Origin: Bdellovibrionales bacterium
Lineage (GTDB): Bacteria > Bdellovibrionota > Bdellovibrionia > Bdellovibrionales > UBA1609
Reading direction: 5' to 3'
Length of the DNA stretch: 10,080 nt
Assembly (NCBI GenBank): GCA_020434645.1
Contig: JAGRAK010000047.1
Span: 1-10,080 of the forward strand
Below the pieces are notes generated by a model. The model searched no databases, had not been told where the DNA came from, and saw only the letters and a list, made by a program, of their open reading frames with translations. Both the position numbers and the translations under genes were made by a program. Shown piece after piece: positions 1 to 6,673 of the stretch (position 1 is its first letter; every line of letters starts with the position of its first letter).

Positions 1-174
1 CGCCCCATATGTTTTTTCTGCAGAGTCTTTAATTTTGAGTGCCTGTCTTAAATACTCTTCAGCAGAGGCTTCATCTTGTTTTATCTTTTTAGCAGATTTT
101 TTCTTTACCGGATTACCTTTAGGCGATGAGCTGGCCTTTTTTGCATTTTTAAAAAAATTATCATACCCACTCAT
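1..174 (-). CDS. Lysine-rich protein of unknown function, N-terminal 58 residues (3' end beyond the window)
   Basis: An open frame starts with ATG at 174-172 and stays open to base 1, so only the first 58 codons are visible. The start overlaps the fliJ stop as ATGA, and a GAGG Shine-Dalgarno sequence sits 7 nt upstream inside the end of fliJ, so the start is well supported. The visible protein begins MSGYDNFFKNAKKA. It is very basic over residues 9-32 (ten lysines) and then turns into a mixed-charge, probably helical stretch from residue 33 (QDEASAEEYLRQAL). There is no signal peptide or membrane segment in the visible part. I do not recognise the family. From position it is a flagellar accessory gene co-translated with fliJ. 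In many flagellar operons a hook-length protein (FliK) or a MotE-like chaperone follows fliJ, but nothing visible supports either name. Confidence 0.8.
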   Translation of the reverse strand, partial: MSGYDNFFKNAKKASSSPKGNPVKKKSAKKIKQDEASAEEYLRQALKIKDSAEKTYGA

Positions 175-620
175 GAAGCCACCTCATTTTTAAATCTCAT
201 AGTGACCATGTCATCTATGTTCTTCTGAATTTTCTTGTTTTTTATTTTTCTAAATTCTTCTTTTTTCTTTTCTTTCATTTTCTCAAGTACTTTGAAATCT
301 TGCATTTTAAGTACCAATACTTCATGTTTTTCTTCTTCAATCTGCATCAATTCGCGCGCTCTTTGTCGCTCACGCGCAATAATTAATATTTGCCCCTCAA
401 TAAAAAGCTCTATGCTATTTATTTGAGAACTACAGGCTCCGCCTGCTGCCTGAATGGCTTCTATTTGCGCTCTTGAATCGTCAATAGACGCATAGAGCTT
501 CTTAATGTGAGCCAACTGATCTCGTACAGCTTGTTGTGCTATTGAAAATTCTTTTTGGGCTAAATCTTGCTCAATTTTTCTGTGACGTAGTATTGTATCT
601 AGGCGGAATTTAAATTTCAT
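171..620 (-). CDS. fliJ: Flagellar export protein FliJ
   Basis: FliJ is the small coiled-coil cytoplasmic stalk of the flagellar type III export apparatus. In characterised systems it sits in the FliI hexamer like the gamma subunit of F-ATPase and links it to the FlhA gate. The 149-residue length fits the family. The N-terminus (MKFKFRLDTILRHRKIEQD) has the usual FliJ start, with a basic-hydrophobic beginning and an R-x-x-x-E pattern. The rest is almost all charged helix with few helix breakers apart from a short GGACSS segment near residues 60-65. It ends in a lysine/glutamate-rich helix (residues 110-135), where FliJ proteins commonly carry KExEEFR-like residues. The ATG overlaps the fliI stop as ATGA, with GGAG 7 nt upstream. 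Its own stop overlaps the next start in the same way. The family is divergent in sequence, so the call rests on length, coiled-coil character, the N-terminal pattern and the position after fliI. Confidence 0.93.
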   Translation of the reverse strand: MKFKFRLDTILRHRKIEQDLAQKEFSIAQQAVRDQLAHIKKLYASIDDSRAQIEAIQAAGGACSSQINSIELFIEGQILIIARERQRARELMQIEEEKHEVLVLKMQDFKVLEKMKEKKKEEFRKIKNKKIQKNIDDMVTMRFKNEVAS

Positions 621-1948
621 TTCATCGCTCCGCCAACAAGATTAAACAAATCACGCTGCGTTTCTTGATATGAACTAGATTCACTCACGTCTTGGCATAG
701 AAACCCGTTAATTTTATCGATTAATTGAACGGCACGGTCTATTTTAGCATTCGCACCCGTCTTATAAGCTCCAATATTAATCAGATCTTCTGCATCACGG
801 TAAATCGCGAGATTTTCGCGCACGGCTTGTGCTGATTTATACTGATTTTTATCAACTACATTTTTCATAACACGGCTCGTACTTTGCAGAATATCAATTG
901 CTGGGAAGTGCCCGCGTTGCGCTATTTTTCTGTCTAAGACAATGTGACCATCGACTATTGAACGCACAGAGTCTGCAATAGGGTCGTCCATATCATCACC
1001 CTCTACCAGAACAGAATACAAACCTGTAATGCTGCCAGATCCAGTAAAATTACCAGCGCGCTCTAATAATTTTGGCAAGCTAGAAAAAACACTTGGGGTA
1101 TACCCCTTAGATGCTGGCGGCTCTCCTGCACTGAGGCCGATCTCTCTTTGCGCCATTGCAAATCGAGTAACAGAATCCATCATCAACAATACATCTTTGC
1201 CTTGCTGTGCAAAGTATTCAGCTATTGCTGTTGCGAGATAAGCTCCACGCATTCGCACAAGTGGACTTTGATCAGATGTTACGGCCACCACCACTGAACG
1301 TTGCAAACCCTCTTCGCCTAGTGAGTACTCAACGAATTCTTTTACTTCACGTCCCCGCTCACCAATTAAGGCAATCACATTCACATCTGCACTAGTTTGT
1401 TTTGCCATTTGACCCAGCAGCACAGATTTACCCACACCTGAACCCGCCATAATTGCCATCCGCTGCCCAGTTCCAACCGTGAGTAAGCCGTCTATAGCAC
1501 GAACGCCTACGCTGAGAGGCTTTTTGATAATCTCACGGCTCAGAGGCGCTTCAGCTTCTGAGTATAATGCAATTTCGTCTGTGTGATTAAGTGTCCCGAG
1601 GTCATCTATAGGTGCGCCAAGACCATTGATCACGCGGCCTAATAAATCAGAACTAACACCAATTGTTGCTCGAGATTTTTGAAGCACAATTTTTGAGCCA
1701 AGCCCAATGCCTTGCATCTGCCCAAGTGACATCAAAAGTACTTCTTGCCCTTTGAACCCAACAACTTCAGCAGCTGCCGAATGAGTGCCAGATAGAGTGA
1801 AAATTTCACAAATACTCCCCAAACTACAACCGGGGACATAGCCTCTTATAATGAGGCCAGAAACACCAATAACTTTACCAATTTCTTTCACGATCGAAAC
1901 TTCACTGATGGCACGAGAATATCTGTCTAAATTAATTGCTGGCGTCAT
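617..1948 (-). CDS. fliI: Flagellum-specific export ATPase FliI
   Basis: FliI hydrolyses ATP at the cytoplasmic mouth of the flagellar export gate and helps load and unfold export substrates and chaperones. The 443-residue length is typical. An N-terminal beta-barrel region (about 20-95) is followed by the RecA-like ATPase core. The Walker A motif AGSGVGKS is at 168-175 with K174. The catalytic-glutamate segment GERGREV is at 196-202 with E197. Walker B, VLLMMDS, has D258. The family-typical stretch AGEPPASKGYTPSVF lies at 274-288, and GHFPAIDIL with S-R359 follows, R359 being the likely arginine finger. A helical C-terminal domain completes the protein. All residues needed for catalysis are present. 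The ATG overlaps the fliH stop as ATGA. The nearest purine-rich sequence (GAGG) lies 13 nt upstream, so initiation probably depends on coupling with fliH. The related F-ATPase beta subunit or a virulence T3SS ATPase is unlikely given the flagellar neighbours. Confidence 0.98.
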   Translation of the reverse strand: MTPAINLDRYSRAISEVSIVKEIGKVIGVSGLIIRGYVPGCSLGSICEIFTLSGTHSAAAEVVGFKGQEVLLMSLGQMQGIGLGSKIVLQKSRATIGVSSDLLGRVINGLGAPIDDLGTLNHTDEIALYSEAEAPLSREIIKKPLSVGVRAIDGLLTVGTGQRMAIMAGSGVGKSVLLGQMAKQTSADVNVIALIGERGREVKEFVEYSLGEEGLQRSVVVAVTSDQSPLVRMRGAYLATAIAEYFAQQGKDVLLMMDSVTRFAMAQREIGLSAGEPPASKGYTPSVFSSLPKLLERAGNFTGSGSITGLYSVLVEGDDMDDPIADSVRSIVDGHIVLDRKIAQRGHFPAIDILQSTSRVMKNVVDKNQYKSAQAVRENLAIYRDAEDLINIGAYKTGANAKIDRAVQLIDKINGFLCQDVSESSSYQETQRDLFNLVGGAMK

Positions 1949-2718
1949 GGCGTAGTTGGATCCTCTTTTTTAAGTATCGGCAGTTTACTTGTTAGCACAG
2001 CCCATGCTTTTTCTACGCGCTCAGGTATAGTGGCATCAATTTCTCCGAAATTAGTCTGAATAATTGCACCACCAGTTTCAATATCTTCACTAGAGACCAA
2101 CTTCACGTTCTCAAGCCTCTCAACATCTTTAACTTTCTGCAAGCGAAGCCCCTCTATAAATGCCAAATCTTCAGGGCTTAATTTTACAATTATAGCATCT
2201 GCGCCTTGCACCTCGGTCACCAAACTATTTAATAATGCTACGACTGGTTCTTGTGAAAGCGTAATTTCGCGAATAGCGATTTTTTCTGCTATTTGAAAAA
2301 TCATTTTCATAATAGCTATCTCATTTTCTTTAAAGATATTTATTTTTCTATTTTCAAGAGCTTGTAAAAAACTATCTAGTTTTTGCAAGCGGGTCTCAAG
2401 TTCTTGCCTCTTCTCTTCAAATGCAAGATTTTTACCTTCCATCATTCCGAGCTCGTATGCCTTAGCATAGGCTTGCTCTTCAATCTCTTTCAGCCGTTCA
2501 AGTACGGTTCCCTCAACTTGGGTCTCAATATTTTTTTTACGCAAAGCCTCAATGCCGGCCTGAGTTGCAACGACGTCAGCTATTTGAAAATCTGAAGATT
2601 GCTCTTGCTGAAGCGTAACAAATTCACTCGCGACCGCAGAGGTTTCAATCTTAAATGACTTTGGCTGATGCTTAAAAGCCATTTTATCAGCAGTTGATTT
2701 TTTAAAAATAGCACTCAT
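1945..2718 (-). CDS. fliH: Flagellar assembly protein FliH (FliI regulator)
   Basis: FliH is the peripheral-stator-like partner of FliI. As a dimer it holds the ATPase, restrains its activity and tethers it to the C-ring and export gate. The 257-residue product has a poorly conserved, charged N-terminus (1-65). A long helix follows, carrying small residues every fourth position: A83, A87, G91, G95 and A99. This is the AxxxGxxxG helix-packing repeat known in FliH/YscL proteins. A coiled coil runs to about residue 135. The C-terminal domain contains GGAIIQTNFGEIDATI at 216-231, the best conserved FliH signature, which resembles the delta/b-subunit region of F-ATPases. The ATG at 2718 lies 10 bp after fliG, with a GGGG Shine-Dalgarno sequence 6 nt upstream. 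The stop overlaps fliI. A near-palindrome lies inside the coding region (listed separately). Confidence 0.95.
   Translation of the reverse strand: MSAIFKKSTADKMAFKHQPKSFKIETSAVASEFVTLQQEQSSDFQIADVVATQAGIEALRKKNIETQVEGTVLERLKEIEEQAYAKAYELGMMEGKNLAFEEKRQELETRLQKLDSFLQALENRKINIFKENEIAIMKMIFQIAEKIAIREITLSQEPVVALLNSLVTEVQGADAIIVKLSPEDLAFIEGLRLQKVKDVERLENVKLVSSEDIETGGAIIQTNFGEIDATIPERVEKAWAVLTSKLPILKKEDPTTP
2361..2389. repeat. AT-rich inverted repeat inside fliH
   Basis: The left arm CTTGTAAAAAACT (2361-2373) and right arm AGTTTTTGCAAG (2378-2389) are inverted copies separated by ATCT. Seven inner pairs are perfect, followed by a small internal mismatch and four outer pairs. In the fliH mRNA this could fold as a 7+4 bp hairpin with a four-base loop. 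It codes for part of the coiled coil (around residues 111-120), so the symmetry may only reflect codons for LQKLDSFLQALE. It is not GC-rich and is not followed by a T-tract, so I do not call it a terminator. Confidence 0.4.
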
Positions 2719-2728
2719 ACAACCCCAA

Positions 2729-3766
2729 TTAAACTAGTGAGTCTTCGCTTCCGCCACGCGCAATAAGTATCTTGCCTTCGGCCTCAAGTCGTCTTGCCAC
2801 GTTAACAATTTCAACTTGCGCTCCCTCGACATCAGATAAACGCGCAGGCCCCATATTAGCCAGATCATCTTTTAAGAGTGTTGCTGCACGCTGAGAGATG
2901 TTCTTAAATATTTTTAATTTGATTTCTTCATCTGCTGTTTTAAGAGCCAAAATAAGCTTATTGTTTGGAACTTCTTTAAGGAGTGTTTGAATCCCTTTGT
3001 CATCAATCTTAATAATATCTTCAAAGACAAACATCAATTTACGAATCTCTTCTGCCAAAATCGGATCTTTTTCTTCAATTCTCGACATAATTGATGTTTC
3101 TGTGTTTTTATCCATAACGTTGAGCATTTCAGCAACAGGCTGAATACCACCAAGTGATGCCTGCTCTACAGTGCCTAAAGTAGACAGCTCCATTTTCAAA
3201 ACCCTATCAACCTCTGCAATGAGCTCTGGAGCCACATGATCTAGATTGGATAACCGCAAGACAACTTCAGCCTGCAATGCCTCAGGTAATCGTTTTAAAA
3301 CCTCACCCTTTTTTTCAGGCTCAAGATGAGCCAAAATAACAGCGATTGTTTGCGGATGTTCGTTAATCAAGAAATTTGACAGTGATTTTGAATCTACAAC
3401 TTCTAAACTTTCTAGGGTTCGTTGTGATGGCCCAGTCGTTGCCATGTGACCTAAAATACCCCGTGCTCGCTCTTCACCGACAGCATCAATAACCGTTTCT
3501 TTTTGTAGAGGACGTTCTGAAAAAATATAATCTTCAGATTCACTGATCATTTCATAAAACTCTTCTAGTACCTTCTTGGTCACTTCGACCGATACAACTC
3601 GAAATTTTTGCATTGTGCCCAGTAGTTTTCGAATATCGGCGTCATCAACATGCTTAAATAAAAGTTTAGCAGCCCCTGGTCCCAAGTAATTGAGTAGTAT
3701 GGCCGACTTTTCAAAGCCACGCAGTTTTTCAAATGTTACATTTTCAGCTCTTATAATGCGTGCCAT
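2729..3766 (-). CDS. fliG: Flagellar motor switch protein FliG
   Basis: FliG forms the upper C-ring on the cytoplasmic face of the MS ring, and its C-terminal domain interacts with the stator to make torque. Length is 345 residues, near the usual 330-345. The N-terminal FliF-binding domain (about 15-100) is followed by the middle domain with the conserved EHPQ motif at 136-139. The GGIQPVAEML linker is at 206-215 and the MFVF hinge at 245-248. By hand alignment to my memory of E. coli FliG, the charged residues important for torque are all kept: K276, R293, D300, D301 and R309 (E. coli K264, R281, D288, D289, R297). The offset is a constant 12 residues. The ATG directly abuts the fliF stop (TAAATG), with GGAGGGA 7 nt upstream inside fliF. 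The stop is TAA. Nothing is missing or truncated. Confidence 0.98.
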   Translation of the reverse strand: MARIIRAENVTFEKLRGFEKSAILLNYLGPGAAKLLFKHVDDADIRKLLGTMQKFRVVSVEVTKKVLEEFYEMISESEDYIFSERPLQKETVIDAVGEERARGILGHMATTGPSQRTLESLEVVDSKSLSNFLINEHPQTIAVILAHLEPEKKGEVLKRLPEALQAEVVLRLSNLDHVAPELIAEVDRVLKMELSTLGTVEQASLGGIQPVAEMLNVMDKNTETSIMSRIEEKDPILAEEIRKLMFVFEDIIKIDDKGIQTLLKEVPNNKLILALKTADEEIKLKIFKNISQRAATLLKDDLANMGPARLSDVEGAQVEIVNVARRLEAEGKILIARGGSEDSLV

Positions 3767-5416
3767 TTAGTTGTCCCTCCGCGCTACCCACATATTAAAT
3801 GCAGCTGCTGACTTTTCTATATCATTCTCAATAATGCCCATAATACGTTCCTTTAGAAGCTCACTTTCAGCTTTGCTTGGGTCAATTGACTCTTCGAGTA
3901 CTGGCAATGCCCCACTCATACCTGGCAGTGTATTATCTGCAGATTGCAACTCCTCAAGTTCTTCAATTGTTCGCGGCAGCATATCTTCGACTGTGTCTTG
4001 AAAAGAGTCAGTTATCCAACGCATAAATGGCCTGATCACGATAAAGAAAAAGAGTGCTAGTGAAAATCCGAGCAGAGACCACTTAAATAAGGCATGTAAA
4101 AGTTTTCTTCGCTCAAGCGTGGTCAGTAACTGCTCAGCTTCAGCAAATTCTTCTTTCTCGAATTTAATATTTTCAATTTTGACAGAATCACCGCGTTTAG
4201 CGTCAAAGCCTATGGCATTTTTAACTAGACTTTCATACTTAGCCAATTCTTCAGCCGATCGAGGCGTCCACTTCTGCGTGACCGTACCATCATCCGCTTT
4301 AACTTGCTCAGTTAAGCCATCTACAAGTACGGCTATGCTTATTTTTTCGACGTCACCTGCAGACTCCTGCACTTTGCGCACAGTCTTTGGCACAGAATAA
4401 TTTGTTGTTTTTAGTTCTTTACGCACATTTTGCTGAAATCCAACCTGGCCCTGATCTCCTGCTCCTGGCAAGTTAGCACGGGCACCGGGGATACCTGTTG
4501 GGTTTGTTCTTGAGCCATCGAGCATTTCTTCTTCTGTGACTTGAGAACGAATTGCCGTTGAATCTGGGTCAACAGTTTCTTCAACAGAGGCCACGCTTCT
4601 TGGATTTAATTTCGTATTTACTCGAGCAATTACTTTACCAGCCCCCACTACTCTTGCGAGAATAGATTCAACTCGCTCTTCCATTTCACGATCTCTTTGT
4701 TTTTTCATATCGAGGAGAGCCGCCGATGCACCAGAGTCGCTTTCATAATTTTTCGATAAAACCTTACCTTTTTCATCTACAACCGTAACTTTTGACGGAT
4801 CTAGATTTTCAACTGCACTAGCCACGAGATGAGCAATGCCTCGCACTTGATCTTGATTTACAGTTTTGCCAGGGTGCAATTCAATAACAACCGATGCTGT
4901 AGGCTGACCACCTTCTTCAAGAAACGTTTTTTTGTTTGGCAGCGCCAATAATACTTTTGACTGCTTGATAGCCGTGAGAGTGTTAATAGCTCGCATAAGC
5001 TCGCCCTGTATAGCTCTCTGGTAATTGATTTTTTGCGCATAAGAGGTCACACCAAAATCTTGCTTCTCAAATATTTCAAGACCTAGGTTACCAACTTTGC
5101 TACTACCCAGTTCAGACATAATAGCCATCTGAGTCGCTGGCAAAAGCTCACGAGGAACAAATATTGAGTTCCCTCCGTCTCCCATTTTAAATGGAATATT
5201 TTTCTTTCTTAGATTTTCAAGCACCAATGGCATTTGTTCAGGTGCGACATTTGAAAATAAAGGCACATAATCAGTTTTAGTTACCATCACGGCAACCAGA
5301 ACGAAACCAGCCACCGCAATGACTGTCGAGACCATAATCGCATTTCGCTTAACTGGCGGAAGCGCATTAAAAAACGTCTGAAACTGTACGACTAGACTTG
5401 AAAATATTTTTCCCAA
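3767..5416 (-). CDS. fliF: Flagellar MS-ring protein FliF
   Basis: FliF is the integral inner-membrane protein whose oligomer forms the MS ring, the foundation of the basal body and housing of the export gate. The 549-residue product has the expected order. A first transmembrane helix lies at about 26-46 (AIMVSTVIAVAGFVLVAVMV). Periplasmic ring-building domains RBM1 (about 50-115) and RBM2 (about 120-215, including NYQRAIQGEL and LALPNKK) follow. RBM3 (about 220-440) contains the long beta-collar insertion, including the GIPGARANLPGAG segment at 308-320. A second transmembrane helix lies at about 445-462. A cytoplasmic acidic tail ends in a helix that should bind FliG (residues 520-545). The start codon is TTG at 5416-5414, supported by AGGGG 7 nt upstream. 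The next in-frame methionine (M28) would cut off the conserved N-terminus and part of the first membrane helix. The stop abuts the fliG ATG. Confidence 0.98.
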   Translation of the reverse strand: MGKIFSSLVVQFQTFFNALPPVKRNAIMVSTVIAVAGFVLVAVMVTKTDYVPLFSNVAPEQMPLVLENLRKKNIPFKMGDGGNSIFVPRELLPATQMAIMSELGSSKVGNLGLEIFEKQDFGVTSYAQKINYQRAIQGELMRAINTLTAIKQSKVLLALPNKKTFLEEGGQPTASVVIELHPGKTVNQDQVRGIAHLVASAVENLDPSKVTVVDEKGKVLSKNYESDSGASAALLDMKKQRDREMEERVESILARVVGAGKVIARVNTKLNPRSVASVEETVDPDSTAIRSQVTEEEMLDGSRTNPTGIPGARANLPGAGDQGQVGFQQNVRKELKTTNYSVPKTVRKVQESAGDVEKISIAVLVDGLTEQVKADDGTVTQKWTPRSAEELAKYESLVKNAIGFDAKRGDSVKIENIKFEKEEFAEAEQLLTTLERRKLLHALFKWSLLGFSLALFFFIVIRPFMRWITDSFQDTVEDMLPRTIEELEELQSADNTLPGMSGALPVLEESIDPSKAESELLKERIMGIIENDIEKSAAAFNMWVARRDN

Positions 5417-5423
5417 TTGAGCA

Positions 5424-5428
5424 CCCCT
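5424..5428 (-). promoter_or_regulatory. Ribosome binding site deciding the TTG start of fliF
   Basis: On the minus strand the sequence TTAGGGGTGCTCAATTG places AGGGG 7 nt before TTG at 5416-5414. No in-frame ATG exists between fliE and codon 28 of fliF, so this site fixes the unusual TTG start. Confidence 0.75.
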
Positions 5429-5437
5429 AATATTCTA

Positions 5438-5773
5438 TTAAACCTGCATCTTCATAATTTCTTGATACGCATCGATCATTTTGTTTCGCACTTGAGTTAA
5501 TAACTTAAAAGCAATGCTCGCCTTTTCAGCGGCAATCATCACTTCTGGTATATTTTTTGTTTCGCCAGTTGCTAATTTCTGCATTTGCACATCAGCCTCG
5601 ACTGATAGTTCATTCACTTTGCCCACAGCATCAGTTAGGGTGTCTGCAAAAGATTTAATTCCGTCAGCAGATGAGTCCATAGAATCAGCATTAATTTTAT
5701 CATTGCGCATTTGGCTTTCTGTGTGGCCAGTTCGCAGAAGATTATTAGAATTTGAAACGGTTAAGCCATCCAT
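5438..5773 (-). CDS. fliE: Flagellar hook-basal body complex protein FliE
   Basis: FliE is the small exported protein that joins the MS ring/export gate to the proximal rod and is among the first substrates to assemble. The 111-residue length matches the family. The N-terminal half is polar and variable (1-40). The conserved C-terminal half has two helices: SFADTLTDAVGKVNELSVEA (41-60), then the typical stretch ending IAAEKASIAFKLLTQVRNKMIDAYQEIMKMQV. The A-F-K-L-x-x-Q-V-R-N-K-x-x-x-A-Y-x-E-I-M pattern is the family signature. The ATG at 5773 has a strong AGGAGGGG sequence (5778-5785), with its GGAGG core 6 nt away. A second ATG four bases downstream is out of frame. The gene follows flgC after the largest gap in the operon (49 bp) and precedes fliF by 21 bp. 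Confidence 0.97.
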   Translation of the reverse strand: MDGLTVSNSNNLLRTGHTESQMRNDKINADSMDSSADGIKSFADTLTDAVGKVNELSVEADVQMQKLATGETKNIPEVMIAAEKASIAFKLLTQVRNKMIDAYQEIMKMQV

Positions 5774-5777
5774 GGCG

Positions 5778-5785
5778 CCCCTCCT
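5778..5785 (-). promoter_or_regulatory. Strong ribosome binding site of fliE
   Basis: AGGAGGGG on the minus strand has its GGAGG core 6 nt before the fliE ATG. It contains the best match to the 16S anti-Shine-Dalgarno sequence among those I examined here. fliE is the one gene of the flgB-flgC-fliE-fliF run that combines such a site with an ATG start. Confidence 0.75.
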
Positions 5786-5822
5786 GTAAATAGTTTAGCA
5801 AATACTAAATCAAATCACCACA

Positions 5823-6260
5823 TTATCGTCCAATTTCAAGTGCCGACATTGCCATATCTTTTGATGACTGCATTGCCGAGACGTTAGCCTCGTATGATCG
5901 TGTCGCCTGAATCATATTTGTCATTTCTTCCATTAAATTAATATTGGGGTAAGCGACATAACCCTGTTCGTTTGCCTCTGGGTGATTTGGTTCATACTTT
6001 AGTAGAGGTGCTCCACGATCAACGTGAATATCTGTAACTTGTACCCTTTGCAAATTACGATCAGGCTCACTGGTTAATATTTCGCCAAAATTTCTGGTCT
6101 CAGGCATTGCTTCAAATACAACATCCTTGCGACGATATGGGCCGCCCTCTGGAGTACTTGTCGTATTTATATTGGCAATATTAGACGAAATGGTATTCAT
6201 TCGCGTTCGCTGAGAAGAAAGCCCACTACTTGAAATGCGAAGCCCTGTTGAAAAATCCAC
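5823..6260 (-). CDS. flgC: Flagellar basal-body rod protein FlgC
   Basis: FlgC is a proximal rod subunit, exported through the flagellar type III apparatus and assembled with FlgB and FlgF distal to FliE. At 145 residues it has the normal family length. The N-terminal flagellar rod/hook signature is present: SGLSSQRTRMNTISSNIANI (residues 12-31), the helix shared by rod and hook proteins. The C-terminal conserved region runs from GYVAYPNINLMEEM (100-113) through MIQATRSYEANVSAM (116-130) to ALEIGR. The start is GTG at 6260-6258, sharing its first base with the flgB TAG stop (TAGTG). A G-rich ribosome binding site lies just upstream. The stop is TAA. The next in-frame methionine, at residue 21, would remove most of the signature helix, which supports GTG. 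Confidence 0.98.
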   Translation of the reverse strand: MDFSTGLRISSSGLSSQRTRMNTISSNIANINTTSTPEGGPYRRKDVVFEAMPETRNFGEILTSEPDRNLQRVQVTDIHVDRGAPLLKYEPNHPEANEQGYVAYPNINLMEEMTNMIQATRSYEANVSAMQSSKDMAMSALEIGR

Positions 6261-6673
6261 TATCTACCCCCCTCAGAAACAGCATAGGCAAGGCCAGCTA
6301 ACTTTTTATTTATTAACTGAATGGCGGCCTTATACATAATTGTATTTTCTGCGAGCTCTGCCATTTCTCGCTCTAAGTCGACCGTGTTGCCATCATTTGT
6401 CACCGTTACATCGGGATTTTCATAAACATCAGCTCTTACTCCTGAAATTGAATTGCCATTTACAGCAAAGTGATCTGGATCATCAACAGACATCTTACCC
6501 AAACCATTAATGTCGATAGCCCGAGACAGTGCTTTTTCAAAATCAACTTTTTTCGCCTTGTATCCTGGCGTTTCAGCGTTTGCTATATTTGATGCAGTCG
6601 TGTTCTGCTTAAGAGACCGAAAGTTAATTGAAGAACCTAAAGCATTCGTTGTTTTATCAAAAAGTGCGCTCAC
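6260..6673 (-). CDS. flgB: Flagellar basal-body rod protein FlgB
   Basis: FlgB is the proximal rod subunit closest to FliE and an export substrate of the flagellar type III system. The 137-residue length fits. The rod/hook N-terminal motif is clear as TASNIANAETPGYKAKKVDF (26-45). The C-terminal part contains GNTVDLEREMAELAENTIMY (95-114), the usual FlgB rod helix, followed by KAAIQLINKKLAGL. The start is GTG at 6673-6671, with GGGAGGGG immediately upstream. The 5' end overlaps the end of the sigma-54 activator gene by 17 bp, so the two are translated from one message. The TAG stop shares a base with the flgC start. Confidence 0.98.
   Translation of the reverse strand: MSALFDKTTNALGSSINFRSLKQNTTASNIANAETPGYKAKKVDFEKALSRAIDINGLGKMSVDDPDHFAVNGNSISGVRADVYENPDVTVTNDGNTVDLEREMAELAENTIMYKAAIQLINKKLAGLAYAVSEGGR
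6267..6274 (-). promoter_or_regulatory. Ribosome binding site of flgC (GTG start)
   Basis: The minus strand reads GAGGGGGGTAGATAGTG. The purine block ends 6 nt before the GTG start and lies within the last codons of flgB. It supports GTG at 6260 over any downstream methionine. Confidence 0.7.

Noticed and set aside
4858..5040. Minus-strand frame of 60 codons inside fliF
   Set aside because: It is out of frame within a conserved FliF region (around NYQRAIQGEL and the RBM2 domain). There is no ribosome site or family similarity.
5794..5809. Small inverted repeat (TTTAG / CTAAA, six-base loop) in the flgC-fliE gap
   Set aside because: There are only five AT-rich pairs, no T-tract follows, and it lies within an operon. 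It is too weak to call a terminator or operator.
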